The position numbers and the translations under genes were made by a program. Under the pieces are notes generated by a model. It saw only the letters and a program-made list of their open reading frames with translations, ran no database searches and was not told where the DNA came from. Shown here piece by piece: positions 9,304 through 16,917 of a stretch of 64,000 nt of DNA. Where the stretch lies: the NCBI GenBank assembly GCA_949878435.1, contig CATLAK010000004.1, positions 62,001-126,000 on the forward strand, read 5' to 3'. The DNA is from an uncultured Lachnospiraceae bacterium (GTDB taxonomy: Bacteria > Bacillota > Clostridia > Lachnospirales > Lachnospiraceae). Numbering within the stretch: position 1 is the stretch's first letter; each line of letters starts with the position of its first letter.

Positions 9304-9467
9304 AAACCAATTTCACCTCCAATCCATACATGCACTTTATTGTACCACCCTATCTTATTTCCTGCAAACATACATATATTGACAATGTACCTATACTGTA
9401 ACAGACAATATGTAATGTTAACAAATCAAGGGAAAAGAAGAAAGGGAACAGATGAGATAATCGAAAA

Positions 9468-9490
9468 CCCCGGTTCCTATCAAACCGGGG
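9468..9490 (-). terminator. Intrinsic terminator after the JAB/54-residue gene pair
   Basis: An 8 bp GC-rich stem CCCCGGTT/AACCGGGG with a 7-base loop is followed on the minus strand by TTTTC. The short T-run makes it moderate in strength. It lies 10 bp past the 54-residue ORF stop. Confidence 0.7.
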
Positions 9491-9499
9491 CAGCAATCC

Positions 9500-9664
9500 T
9501 TAAAAGAAAATTTTCACAGGCAGCTTTGCAACCTTTTCTCTTACTTCGCCTTTATTTTGGCTTTTCATGGTTTCATAAAGCTTTTCTATTTCTTTATCTA
9601 ATTCTTCTTCAGACATTTTTTTATATTCTTCAGGGATTTCCAGAATATCGTTTTCATATACCAT
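9500..9664 (-). CDS. Small acidic protein of unknown function, coupled to the JAB protein
   Basis: This 54-residue ORF begins MVYENDILEIPEEYKKM and is rich in Glu and Lys, with a predicted helical middle and a hydrophobic C-terminal KIFF. Its ATG lies inside the last codons of the JAB-domain gene (11 bp overlap), a typical arrangement for translational coupling. A clean terminator follows its stop. I do not recognise the family. The pairing suggests a partner, inhibitor or structural subunit for the JAB protein, but this is inference. Confidence 0.6.
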   Translation of the reverse strand: MVYENDILEIPEEYKKMSEEELDKEIEKLYETMKSQNKGEVREKVAKLPVKIFF

Positions 9665-10283
9665 CCTCTGTTACCTCCTTTACCATAATATCGAACTTCG
9701 TGACTAATTCCATAAGAGCCTTTATTTGTGCTTCGCATTCATTGTAGCCTTTTTTCAGATATTTTTCAACAACCATCTTATAATAGTCTTCCCGTATTTC
9801 CTGATTTGAAGCATATTTGAATATTTTTCCATCATGGCAGATTACGATGCCAAGACCGTAGTGATTGATAAAATTGGAATTCAAATCATTGATACTCGGC
9901 GGGTAACTATTCGGATGGGAATGTAACGTGATTAGATTATCATACTTTGATATTTTGGAACGTATGTTGTTTGAATATATAATCTGTTCTTCAGAACAGC
10001 TCTCGGTTTCCTCTGCAATCACCGTCCGGTGCGCCGCATCAATCCAATACATATCCTCAAACTTTGTTCCAGACCTATGCTCCAGCATCTTTTTCGACAA
10101 TTGAAATATAAGACGGTTCAACTCCGGCGAATCGGAAATAAAATCAAATTTTCTTCGGTAACTGCCATTGTTAATGTATGTATGGTTTATCGCTGTATCC
10201 TTGTTTCTGCCATATCTTTGTCCTTCATCCTCCACCTGTGGTAAAAAGCAATCTGCTTCAATCTTTTGTTTTGCCCTTTCCAT
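9654..10283 (-). CDS. JAB/JAMM-domain protein, possibly a 5'-truncated remnant
   Basis: The 209-residue product carries a JAMM metallopeptidase signature: His121-Ser-His123-Pro, then PPS and Asp133 (LHSHPNSYPPSINDL), with Glu69 in LEHRSG as a candidate catalytic glutamate. JAMM enzymes hydrolyse isopeptide or peptide bonds using zinc. The region before it (YRRKFDFIS..., EDMYWID) resembles C-terminal modules I associate with phage minor-head or toxin-like proteins. In-frame coding-like codons continue upstream of the ATG for about 16 codons to a TAG, and the nearest GGAG is about 12 bases from the ATG. These points suggest the gene may be the 3' part of a once longer gene. It is coupled to the 54-residue ORF. 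Confidence 0.65.
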   Translation of the reverse strand: MERAKQKIEADCFLPQVEDEGQRYGRNKDTAINHTYINNGSYRRKFDFISDSPELNRLIFQLSKKMLEHRSGTKFEDMYWIDAAHRTVIAEETESCSEEQIIYSNNIRSKISKYDNLITLHSHPNSYPPSINDLNSNFINHYGLGIVICHDGKIFKYASNQEIREDYYKMVVEKYLKKGYNECEAQIKALMELVTKFDIMVKEVTEDGI

Positions 10284-10440
10284 GAGCTGCTTCGTCTCCT
10301 TTTCATGTCCGATTTTTCGACTGATTTCATGCTAACAAAATATACCTGTTTTTGTCAAGTGCGCAAAACACTCTATGTGCAAAACATTCAAAATTAAAGG
10401 GAATACGACCTACCATCCCTTGCGGTCAAACTGCCCTCAC

Positions 10441-10803
10441 TCACTCCAAATCAAACTGAAAATCAAACAATTCTCCAATATCCACATTCCGCGTCAATCG
10501 CCCATAAATCGTATCGGTGGTTTCTCCTCCATACCTCAAATGATTGATATCGCATAAAATAAACGCCGCCAGAAGCACCACCGCAATGACGAAGCGGATC
10601 CGAAAGCTGCTAAAGACTTTTCCGTCCTCAGGAACTACCGGTTTTTCTTCTGCTTCCAAACTGTACAGCTCCCCCCTTTTTACAAGGGGTTCATCCGAAT
10701 ATAGAAATCCTTCTCTTGACCGGAACAACTGTCTGTTATACTGATTCTGCATCCGGATTGCTTTCACAAGTTCCAATTTTTTATTTGTGGTTACTTTACT
10801 CAT
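10441..10803 (-). CDS. Small single-pass membrane protein of unknown function
   Basis: This 120-residue protein has a basic N-terminus (SKVTTNKKLELVKAIRMQNQ), a hydrophilic middle and one membrane segment at about residues 69-86 (RIRFVIAVVLLAAFILC), then a short acidic tail that would face outward. The fold and role are unknown. An in-frame reading reaches back to 10878, but that would run through the his operon terminator, so Met at 10803 is the better start, although its ribosome binding site is weak. A weak hairpin at about 10396-10421 lies downstream. Confidence 0.6.
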   Translation of the reverse strand: MSKVTTNKKLELVKAIRMQNQYNRQLFRSREGFLYSDEPLVKRGELYSLEAEEKPVVPEDGKVFSSFRIRFVIAVVLLAAFILCDINHLRYGGETTDTIYGRLTRNVDIGELFDFQFDLE

Positions 10804-10833
10804 AAAATCGCTTCGTCCATGCTTTGGATTTAT

Positions 10834-10870
10834 AAAAAATATGCACTGCATAATCAAATTATGCAGTGCA
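10834..10870 (-). terminator. Terminator of the his operon
   Basis: A perfect 13 bp stem TGCACTGCATAAT/ATTATGCAGTGCA closes on a 3-base loop and is followed on the minus strand by ATATTTTTTA. It begins a few bases after the hisIE stop. This is a convincing Rho-independent terminator that separates the his operon from the small membrane protein gene. Confidence 0.9.
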
Positions 10871-10874
10871 CAAA

Positions 10875-12161
10875 TCATCTCTTATCCAGTTCTTCCGTGA
10901 TTTCTTCCCAGGTAACGCCCTTTTCAACCATAAGAACCATCATGTGGTAAAGGAAATCGGCAATCTCGTATTTAATCTCGTTTGCATTGGGATTCTTGGA
11001 GGCAATGACGATCTCCGTCGCTTCTTCTCCCAGCTTCTTTAGAATCTTATCTATTCCTTTGTCGAACAGATAATTGGTGTAGGAGCCTTCCTTGGGATGG
11101 ACTTTTCTGTCTTTGATGACGCCAAGGACAGATTCAAAGACCATCAGCGGGTTGGTCTCGTCATATTCCTTTTTCATGATTCCATTAAAGAAACAACTGT
11201 AATTTCCGGTGTGGCATGCGGCACCTACCTGGGAGACCTTGGCGAGAATCGTGTCTTTATCACAGTCGGTAATCATTTCCTTTACGTATTGATAATGCCC
11301 GCTGGTTTCGCCTTTGATCCACTGTTCTTTGCGGCTGCGGCTATAGTAAGTCATCCGCCCGCTCCTTAAGGTGTGAAGGTATGCTTCCTCGTTCATGTAT
11401 GCCACCATCAGAACTTCCCGTGTCTTGTAGTCCTGCACTACCACCGGAACAAGTCCGTCCGCGTTGGGGGTAAGTTCCGACCAGCTGATGGCAGGCTTAA
11501 ATGTTTTGACGCTGACACCATTACCGGCGCAGAGATCCTTGATATCATTCAATTCCTTTGCATTGGCATTGATTGCCGGTCCGGTGACGCCTGCAATGAT
11601 GTCAAAGGACAAAAGCTCTATGATCTTGTCTAAAGAAACTTCGGGCAGGGTCACGATAACAGGCAGTCTGGATACATCGATTGCCTGCTTGATGCCCTTT
11701 GGACCAATCAGCACAATCTGTTCTACATATTCTGAAAGAAGTTCTTCGTTGGTCTCAATCTCGGAGGCTTCCGCAATACATGCAAGAATCTTATCTTTGC
11801 CGAATTTAAGGGAGACTTCTTTGGTAATCTCCACATTGCTTTCTTTAGAGTAATTGAGGGCAGCCTTGGCACAGCCGGCGTAGAGGAGCTTTTTGATATC
11901 CTCCATGCGCTTTACGTTGCCGGCGCCTATGACCGGAATCTGCGCTTCCTTACAAATCAGCTTAAGCAGATCCAGGGCGGTTTCGTGGGAAGCATCGTCC
12001 GTGGATAAATCGAACACAATCAGTTCGTCGGCGTTGTTTTCACCGTAAAACCGGGCTAATTCCGCCGGATTGCTGCTTATGACGGTGTCGTCCTGAAAGC
12101 CTGCCACCGCTTTTTCATTTAAAAGGTAAATACAGGGTATAAATTTTTTGTAATCATTCAT
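10875..12161 (-). CDS. hisIE: HisIE (PR-AMP cyclohydrolase / PR-ATP pyrophosphatase) with N-terminal HisF-like domain
   Basis: This 428-residue protein catalyses the second and third steps of histidine synthesis. The HisI part spans about 222-330, with GETSGH, the DCDKD metal site at 299-303 and zinc-type cysteines Cys300, Cys316 and Cys323. The HisE part spans about 340-428, with [16 protein letters not shown] and YEIADFLYH. Residues 1-215 are additional and resemble a HisF/HisA barrel (KFIPCIYLL..., [14 protein letters not shown]). The catalytic Asp that follows IPCL in HisF is Tyr12 here, and the second catalytic Asp region reads ILACIAE without Asp, so this half should not be an active cyclase. 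It may be a scaffold or regulatory domain. It is the last gene of the operon. Confidence 0.92.
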   Translation of the reverse strand: MNDYKKFIPCIYLLNEKAVAGFQDDTVISSNPAELARFYGENNADELIVFDLSTDDASHETALDLLKLICKEAQIPVIGAGNVKRMEDIKKLLYAGCAKAALNYSKESNVEITKEVSLKFGKDKILACIAEASEIETNEELLSEYVEQIVLIGPKGIKQAIDVSRLPVIVTLPEVSLDKIIELLSFDIIAGVTGPAINANAKELNDIKDLCAGNGVSVKTFKPAISWSELTPNADGLVPVVVQDYKTREVLMVAYMNEEAYLHTLRSGRMTYYSRSRKEQWIKGETSGHYQYVKEMITDCDKDTILAKVSQVGAACHTGNYSCFFNGIMKKEYDETNPLMVFESVLGVIKDRKVHPKEGSYTNYLFDKGIDKILKKLGEEATEIVIASKNPNANEIKYEIADFLYHMMVLMVEKGVTWEEITEELDKR

Positions 12162-12179
12162 CGTTATGTAGGTTTCTCC

Positions 12180-12767
12180 TTAAAGACTGCCTTTTGTGCT
12201 TAATACATCCTTAATTCTTTCATCTTTCTTTACGGCTTCATCCAGCGCCTTGGCAAAGGCTTTGAAGATGGCTTCGATCATATGGTGGTTATTGATGCCG
12301 GAGAGCATTTTGATGTGGAGATTCATGCCTGCGCTGTAAGAGAGGGCGTAGAAAAATTCCCGCACCAGCTCCGTATCAAGTCCGCCTGTCTTGTCCGCTG
12401 TAAAGGTACAGTCAAAGGCAAAATAGGGTCTGCCGCCTAAATCCACCGCGCATAAGGCAAGGGCGTCGTCCATGGGAAGGATGGCGGAGCCATAGCGTTT
12501 GATTCCCGCCTTGTCCCCGAGGGAATCTTTGATCGCTGTGCCAAGAACAATGCCGGTATCTTCCACGGAATGATGCCCGTCCACTTCAAGGTCTCCCTGT
12601 ACCTTCACATCAAGGTCAAAAAAACCGTGTCTGGAAAAGCCTTCCAGCATATGGTCAAAAAAACCGATTCCCGTGTGGATGCTGCTTTTGCCTGTGCCAT
12701 CCAGCTTTAAGGTGATGGCAATATCTGTTTCTTTTGTTTTCCGTGTTACCGTGGCATTTCGTTCCAT
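12180..12767 (-). CDS. hisB: Imidazoleglycerol-phosphate dehydratase
   Basis: The 195-residue product removes water from imidazole glycerol phosphate in the sixth step of histidine synthesis. It shows the two manganese-binding HHS/HHM-type motifs (GHHSVEDTG near residue 60 and NNHHMIEAIFK near 155) and the opening ERNATVTRKTKETDI of the family. Length matches the monofunctional form without a phosphatase domain, so histidinol-phosphate phosphatase must be encoded elsewhere. An in-frame reading reaches a TTG at 12806 and ATG codons occur at 12779 and 12767. The ATG at 12767 has GGAG at 6 bases and gives the normal N-terminus. Confidence 0.95.
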   Translation of the reverse strand: MERNATVTRKTKETDIAITLKLDGTGKSSIHTGIGFFDHMLEGFSRHGFFDLDVKVQGDLEVDGHHSVEDTGIVLGTAIKDSLGDKAGIKRYGSAILPMDDALALCAVDLGGRPYFAFDCTFTADKTGGLDTELVREFFYALSYSAGMNLHIKMLSGINNHHMIEAIFKAFAKALDEAVKKDERIKDVLSTKGSL

Positions 12768-12798
12768 TTTAATCTCCATTCTTACACGATCTCCTAGC

Positions 12799-14088
12799 TT
12801 ATTCAAATCTTACTTTAATAGAGTTTGCGTGGGCAGTCAAGCCCTCTTTTTCGGCAAATAGTTCAATGTCCTTATGCACCTTTGAAAGGGCGTCCCGGGA
12901 ATAAGAGATAATGCTGGTCTTTTTCAGGAAATCGTCCACATTTAAGGGAGAGAAAAATCTTGCCGTGCCATTGGTTGGTAATATATGGTTGGGTCCTGCA
13001 AAGTAGTCGCCCAAAGGCTCTGAGGAATATTCTCCTAAGAAGATGGCTCCGGCATTCTTGATCTTTGTCATCACCTCATAAGGATTTTCGGTTAAAATCT
13101 CAAGATGCTCAGAAGCAATCTCATTTGCCGCATGGATTGCCTCATCCATATTGGAAGCAATCAGGATGTAACCATAATTTTCAAGGGACTTTTCAATAAT
13201 CTCCTTTCGGGAGAGGGTTTGCGTAAAGAGATCCACTTCCTTGGAAACCTGCTCGGCAAGCGTTCTGCTTGTGGTGATTAAGATGGCGCTTGCCATCTCG
13301 TCATGCTCTGCCTGGGATAGCAAATCGGCGGCAGCGTATCTGGGATTTGCGGTTTCATCCGCAAGCACCAAAATCTCGCTGGGACCGGCAATGGAATCTA
13401 TGCTCACATAGCCGAAGCATGCTTTTTTGGCAAGGGCTACGAAGATATTTCCCGGTCCGGTAATCTTGTCCACCCGGGGGATGCTCTCCGTTCCAAATGC
13501 CATGGCGGCAATGGCCTGTGCGCCGCCTGCCTTATAGATTTCGTCAACCCCTGCAATATCTGCGGCAACCAAGGTTCCCGGATTGACCTTTCCGTCAGCC
13601 CCGGGAGGGGTGGTCATGATGATACGGGAAACCCCTGCCACCTTAGCAGGAAGCACATTCATGAGAACACTGGATGGGTAAGCTGCCTTTCCGCCGGGCA
13701 CATACACGCCGGAAATCTCAATGGGCGTGATTTTTTGTCCTAAGATGGTTCCGTCATCCTCCGGTACAATCCAGCTGTTATGAAGCTGTTTTTCATGGAA
13801 TTTCGTGATGTTTGCAGCGGATTTCTTCATGACTTCCACTAAGGCGGGATCCACCTTGGTATAAGCTTCCTTAATTTCCTCTTTTGTGACTTTTATGTTT
13901 TCCGGTGTAATGGTACATTTGTCAAACTTCAACGTATACGCAAACAGCGCCTCATCGCCCTTTGTGCGCACCTGATCGATAATCTCATTGACCGTCTGCT
14001 CATATTGCCCGTAACTGTTAGGGCTTCTTTTCAAAAGATTTTCCAACAGGTGATTTCTGGTAGTGTCATTTAATTCTACAATATGCAT
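12799..14088 (-). CDS. hisD: Histidinol dehydrogenase
   Basis: This 429-residue enzyme performs the last two oxidations from histidinol to histidine using NAD. Visible signatures are SYGQYE near the start, PGGKAAYPSSVLMN, GPGNIFVALAKK, the zinc-site segment LLSQAEHDEMA with Gln and His, and HLEILTENP. Length is typical. An AAGGAG site sits 6 bases ahead of the ATG. It follows hisG by 35 bp within the operon. Confidence 0.97.
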   Translation of the reverse strand: MHIVELNDTTRNHLLENLLKRSPNSYGQYEQTVNEIIDQVRTKGDEALFAYTLKFDKCTITPENIKVTKEEIKEAYTKVDPALVEVMKKSAANITKFHEKQLHNSWIVPEDDGTILGQKITPIEISGVYVPGGKAAYPSSVLMNVLPAKVAGVSRIIMTTPPGADGKVNPGTLVAADIAGVDEIYKAGGAQAIAAMAFGTESIPRVDKITGPGNIFVALAKKACFGYVSIDSIAGPSEILVLADETANPRYAAADLLSQAEHDEMASAILITTSRTLAEQVSKEVDLFTQTLSRKEIIEKSLENYGYILIASNMDEAIHAANEIASEHLEILTENPYEVMTKIKNAGAIFLGEYSSEPLGDYFAGPNHILPTNGTARFFSPLNVDDFLKKTSIISYSRDALSKVHKDIELFAEKEGLTAHANSIKVRFE

Positions 14089-14123
14089 AGCTTGCTCCTT
14101 TTATTTTCATATGCATTTCAATT

Positions 14124-14771
14124 TTAAATCTGTTCCTTCAGCTGGGAAATCAGCGTCTTGATCCGCTCCGTCTCCATCTGCATGCTGACTTGATTGACAA
14201 TCATTCTTGCGGACAAAGGACAGATTTCCTCTAACACTTCAAGTCCATTTTCCTTGAGTGTGGACCCGGTCTCCACAATATCTACAATCACATCCGACAG
14301 TTCCACGATGGGACCGAGCTCCACAGAACCGTTGAGTTTGATGATATCCACGGTCTGATGCTTTTTATTATAAAAATATTCTTTGGCGATTAAGGGGTAT
14401 TTGGTCGCCACACGGATACGCTCATGATGCTGTAACAGCTCCCTTGCAGATGCAGGTCCGCACACACACATGCGGCATTTGCCGAATCCTAAATCCAGCA
14501 CTTCATATGCCCTTCTGTTTTCTTCCAAAATAGTATCTTTGCCCACCACGCCGATATCCGCCGCACCGTATTCCACATAGGTGGGCACATCCGGTCCCTT
14601 GGAAAGGAAAAAGCGAAGCTTTTTTTCTTCATTTACAAAGATTAATTTTCTGGATTTTTTATCTTTCATCTCCTCGCAGGTGATGCCGATTTTTTCAAGA
14701 AGTTCCAGCGTCTTGTCTGCAAGCCTGCCCTTTCCCAGGGCAAAGGTCAAATATCTGTCTTCGCTCATCAT
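14124..14771 (-). CDS. hisG: ATP phosphoribosyltransferase, short form
   Basis: HisG joins ATP and PRPP in the first, committed step of histidine synthesis. At 215 residues it is the short form, which lacks the C-terminal regulatory domain and needs HisZ, encoded immediately upstream. Motifs seen are ALGKGRLADKT, GAADIGVVGKDTI and the PRPP-binding loop region DIVETGSTLKENGL. The start overlaps the hisZ stop (ATGATGAG). A GGGAGG site is 4 bases from the first ATG and 7 from the second at 14768, so the second may be the real start. Confidence 0.95.
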   Translation of the reverse strand: MMSEDRYLTFALGKGRLADKTLELLEKIGITCEEMKDKKSRKLIFVNEEKKLRFFLSKGPDVPTYVEYGAADIGVVGKDTILEENRRAYEVLDLGFGKCRMCVCGPASARELLQHHERIRVATKYPLIAKEYFYNKKHQTVDIIKLNGSVELGPIVELSDVIVDIVETGSTLKENGLEVLEEICPLSARMIVNQVSMQMETERIKTLISQLKEQI

Positions 14772-15919
14772 GCTTCCTCCCTTTTACTTCCATCCCGGCT
14801 TTCCGGTATCAGGGCAACCTTCTTTCCGTTTTTCCTAAGCCCTTTCGCCTCTGAGAGCCTGCTCTCATAATTAGAAGCATTGTAGGTAAGATACTGCAGG
14901 TCATCTTTGGGCGCTGTATACGCCTTCTGGCTCTTAAGGGCGGACATCAAATCATCGATTACCACCACAAAGCCTACCGCAGGCGCTTCCTTGCCGAAAT
15001 AGCCAAGCAGATGGTCATACCTGCCGCCCTTGACGATGGGCTCTCCCACTCCATAGGTATACGCTTTAAAAATAATTCCTGTATAATAGTTATATTTGCT
15101 GAGCATGCCCAGGTCAAAAGAAACATACTTCTCAACGCCATATTCCCGGAGCACATGATGAAGCTTTTCAAGACGGTCGATTGCCTTTAAGGAACGGGTA
15201 TTGCAGACCAGCCCCTTTGCTTCCTTCAAGACATCCACGGTGCCAAAATAATCGGTCACTTTTAAAAGCATATTGCTATAGGAATCCGCCACGCCGCGCC
15301 CTTCTAACAATTCCTGCGCGCCGAAAATATTCTTACCCGATATAAATTCCCTGAGCTCATATTCCGTCTGTTCATCCAGCCCGGCCTGATCACAGATTCC
15401 CTTAAAATATTCCACCTCACCGATACTAATCTGAAAATCCTTAAGCCCAGCCGCCAAAAGAGATTCCGCCACCATAGCGATCATCTCCCCCTCCGCCTCC
15501 ACGCTTCCGTCATTCATCAGCTCAGCCCCCATCTGCGTGACCTCTTTCAGCTTCCCCTGAAGACTGGAAGTATTGGTAAACGTATTCCCCGCATAACAAA
15601 ACCGGATAGGCACATCTTCATCCATAAAATACTTCGCCGCACACCTTGCCATAGAAGGCGTAAAATCCGGTCTAAGCACCAGAGTATTCCCTTCCTTATC
15701 AAAAAACTTATAAAGTTCCTTAGAAGGCGTCGTCCCGATCTCCTTAGAAAACACATCAAAAAACTCAAACGTAGGTGTCTGAATATCCTGATACCCATAC
15801 AGATTCAGCTGCCTATGAATACAATCCTCCACCGCCAGCTTCCCCGCATACTCCTCTCCATAAATATCCCTCACACCTTCCGGCGTATGCACCAACTGCC
15901 TATTCATCCCAAACCTCAT
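14768..15919 (-). CDS. hisZ: ATP phosphoribosyltransferase regulatory subunit
   Basis: HisZ is a paralogue of the histidyl-tRNA synthetase catalytic domain that no longer charges tRNA and instead forms the hetero-octameric HisZ-HisG enzyme. Class II synthetase motifs are present: PEGVRDI, the motif 2 region LVLRPDFTPSMAR and FDLGMLSKYNYYTGIIF, and motif 3-like VGFVV. At 383 residues it lacks the anticodon-binding domain, as expected. GAGG sites precede both the ATG at 15919 and one at 15907, so the exact start is uncertain. It is the first gene of the his operon. Confidence 0.93.
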   Translation of the reverse strand: MRFGMNRQLVHTPEGVRDIYGEEYAGKLAVEDCIHRQLNLYGYQDIQTPTFEFFDVFSKEIGTTPSKELYKFFDKEGNTLVLRPDFTPSMARCAAKYFMDEDVPIRFCYAGNTFTNTSSLQGKLKEVTQMGAELMNDGSVEAEGEMIAMVAESLLAAGLKDFQISIGEVEYFKGICDQAGLDEQTEYELREFISGKNIFGAQELLEGRGVADSYSNMLLKVTDYFGTVDVLKEAKGLVCNTRSLKAIDRLEKLHHVLREYGVEKYVSFDLGMLSKYNYYTGIIFKAYTYGVGEPIVKGGRYDHLLGYFGKEAPAVGFVVVIDDLMSALKSQKAYTAPKDDLQYLTYNASNYESRLSEAKGLRKNGKKVALIPESRDGSKREEA

Positions 15920-15991
15920 TTCCGTGCCTCAAGACACTTTATCACTTTAAAGTTCTAATTCGCTACCATGCTACCACACAAAACTATTGCC

Positions 15992-16020
15992 AGTATACAA
16001 GAAGTCCCCCCATTTGTCAA
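15992..16020 (-). promoter_or_regulatory. Promoter of the his operon
   Basis: On the minus strand a perfect TTGACA (16015-16020) and a TATACT (15992-15997) are 17 bp apart. The expected transcript start is about 65-70 bases ahead of hisZ. The leader contains a repeated GGTAGC pair and a small inverted repeat ACTTTA/TAAAGT that could be an operator. Confidence 0.85.
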
Positions 16021-16122
16021 ACCATAAATAGAAAACATACAAAAAATATAAAAAATGAAAATTTTCAATAATTCAATATAGTTCCTGCCTTTTTGCTTTT
16101 TGCAGGCTGACCATAGCACAGC

Positions 16123-16257
16123 GAAAATCGGAATGATATGCCATAAGGAGCCCTTTGAAAAACGTCAGCGCTTAGCGAAGTCCTTCACGAGCTTAGCGTC
16201 TGCTACGTTTTTCAGAGAGCGAGAGCGCGGCGACGATGGCATATCATTCCGATTTTC
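16123..16257. repeat. 135-bp palindromic element with 22-bp perfect arms
   Basis: The outer arms at 16123-16144 and 16236-16257 are perfect inverted copies of 22 bp (starting GAAAATCGGAATGATATG). Inside, TGAAAAACGT (about 16155) pairs with ACGTTTTTCA (about 16205), and the centre has CTTAGCG repeats around a GAAG-TC-CTTC hairpin. The whole unit could fold into one long stem. It has no T-run, so it is not a typical terminator, and no transposase is near. It resembles a dispersed palindromic repeat; I see no second full copy in this window. Confidence 0.75.
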
Positions 16258-16307
16258 ACGTCCTATATACCACACCCCCAAAAAGCATCTCTCCAAAAGC
16301 ACACCCC

Positions 16308-16850
16308 TCAAAAAGCATCCCCCCGCTCCTCCAGATCCTTCTTCAGCATATCCAAATAAGGCACAAACACCCCATGTTTCTTAGGCAGCACATATTCCGG
16401 ATTCAGCTCTTCATAAAGGAAGCTCTTCCTCCCCCCTTCTTCCGCCCTATCCCAAAAAAACTTAAATATCTCAAAAGGAAGATAATAAAATTCATCCCTG
16501 TGGGAGAAATAAATCAAAAAAAATGCCACCCCGCCCTGCTTTTCAAACTGTTCCATGAACTGCACCTGATGGGCATGAATATTTTGGAGCGCAAACCGGT
16601 CCACCGCACATTCCTTCGCGTCAAAACAAACCGGAATCCCCTGTACCGCACCAATATAATCCACAGTACTCTTCTGATCAAAGTAAGCCAGTGTGATATG
16701 CCTGGTATTTTTATCGATATTGATGGGGGTGATAGGGGTGGGAATCTTTTGAATCAGGGCAAGCCCATTTTCCAAATATTTTTCATTGGTCCTGTTGATC
16801 AGATCCTCTAAAGTAGAACCCCGAAGCCCCCTTGAGCTCCATGTAGCCAT
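16308..16850 (-). CDS. recU: Holliday junction resolvase RecU
   Basis: RecU cuts four-way DNA junctions in recombination and chromosome segregation in Gram-positive bacteria. The 180-residue protein begins WSSRGLRGSTLEDLIN and has the catalytic core STVDYIG with Asp64 and FDAKE with Asp77 and Lys79, equivalent to the Bacillus Asp-Glu-Lys set (Glu replaced by Asp). The C-terminal HGVFVPYLD segment is also typical. Length is slightly short compared with Bacillus RecU. A GGAAGG site precedes the ATG. In many relatives recU sits beside a penicillin-binding gene; here it is separate. Confidence 0.92.
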   Translation of the reverse strand: MATWSSRGLRGSTLEDLINRTNEKYLENGLALIQKIPTPITPINIDKNTRHITLAYFDQKSTVDYIGAVQGIPVCFDAKECAVDRFALQNIHAHQVQFMEQFEKQGGVAFFLIYFSHRDEFYYLPFEIFKFFWDRAEEGGRKSFLYEELNPEYVLPKKHGVFVPYLDMLKKDLEERGDAF

Positions 16851-16917
16851 AGATCCTTCCTGCCTTTATTTAATCATTGCCATCACTCAAATCACTGTAT
16901 ATATAAGCCGCTGCGCG

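Larger units (their letters stand above)
9166..9499. other. Intergenic stretch upstream of the ABC transporter
   Basis: This 334 bp stretch holds a terminator for the 54-residue ORF at its upper end, a perfect GGAGGTG ribosome-binding-like site at about 9312-9318, and one 20-codon ORF. I see no other coding potential, and no -10/-35 pair strong enough to list. Confidence 0.5.
15920..16307. other. Gene-free stretch between hisZ and recU
   Basis: The 388 bp hold the his promoter, a leader of about 70 bases with a small ACTTTA...TAAAGT inverted repeat, and a 135 bp palindromic element. No T-box-like specifier structure fits in the short leader. No gene is supported. Confidence 0.6.

Noticed and set aside
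10875-12161. Frameshift or assembly fusion of hisF with hisIE
   Set aside because: The frame is continuous, the linker is coding-like and the loss of catalytic residues points to long-term divergence rather than a recent fusion.
15920-15990. T-box or other riboswitch ahead of hisZ
   Set aside because: The predicted leader is only about 70 bases, with no specifier loop, antiterminator or terminator.
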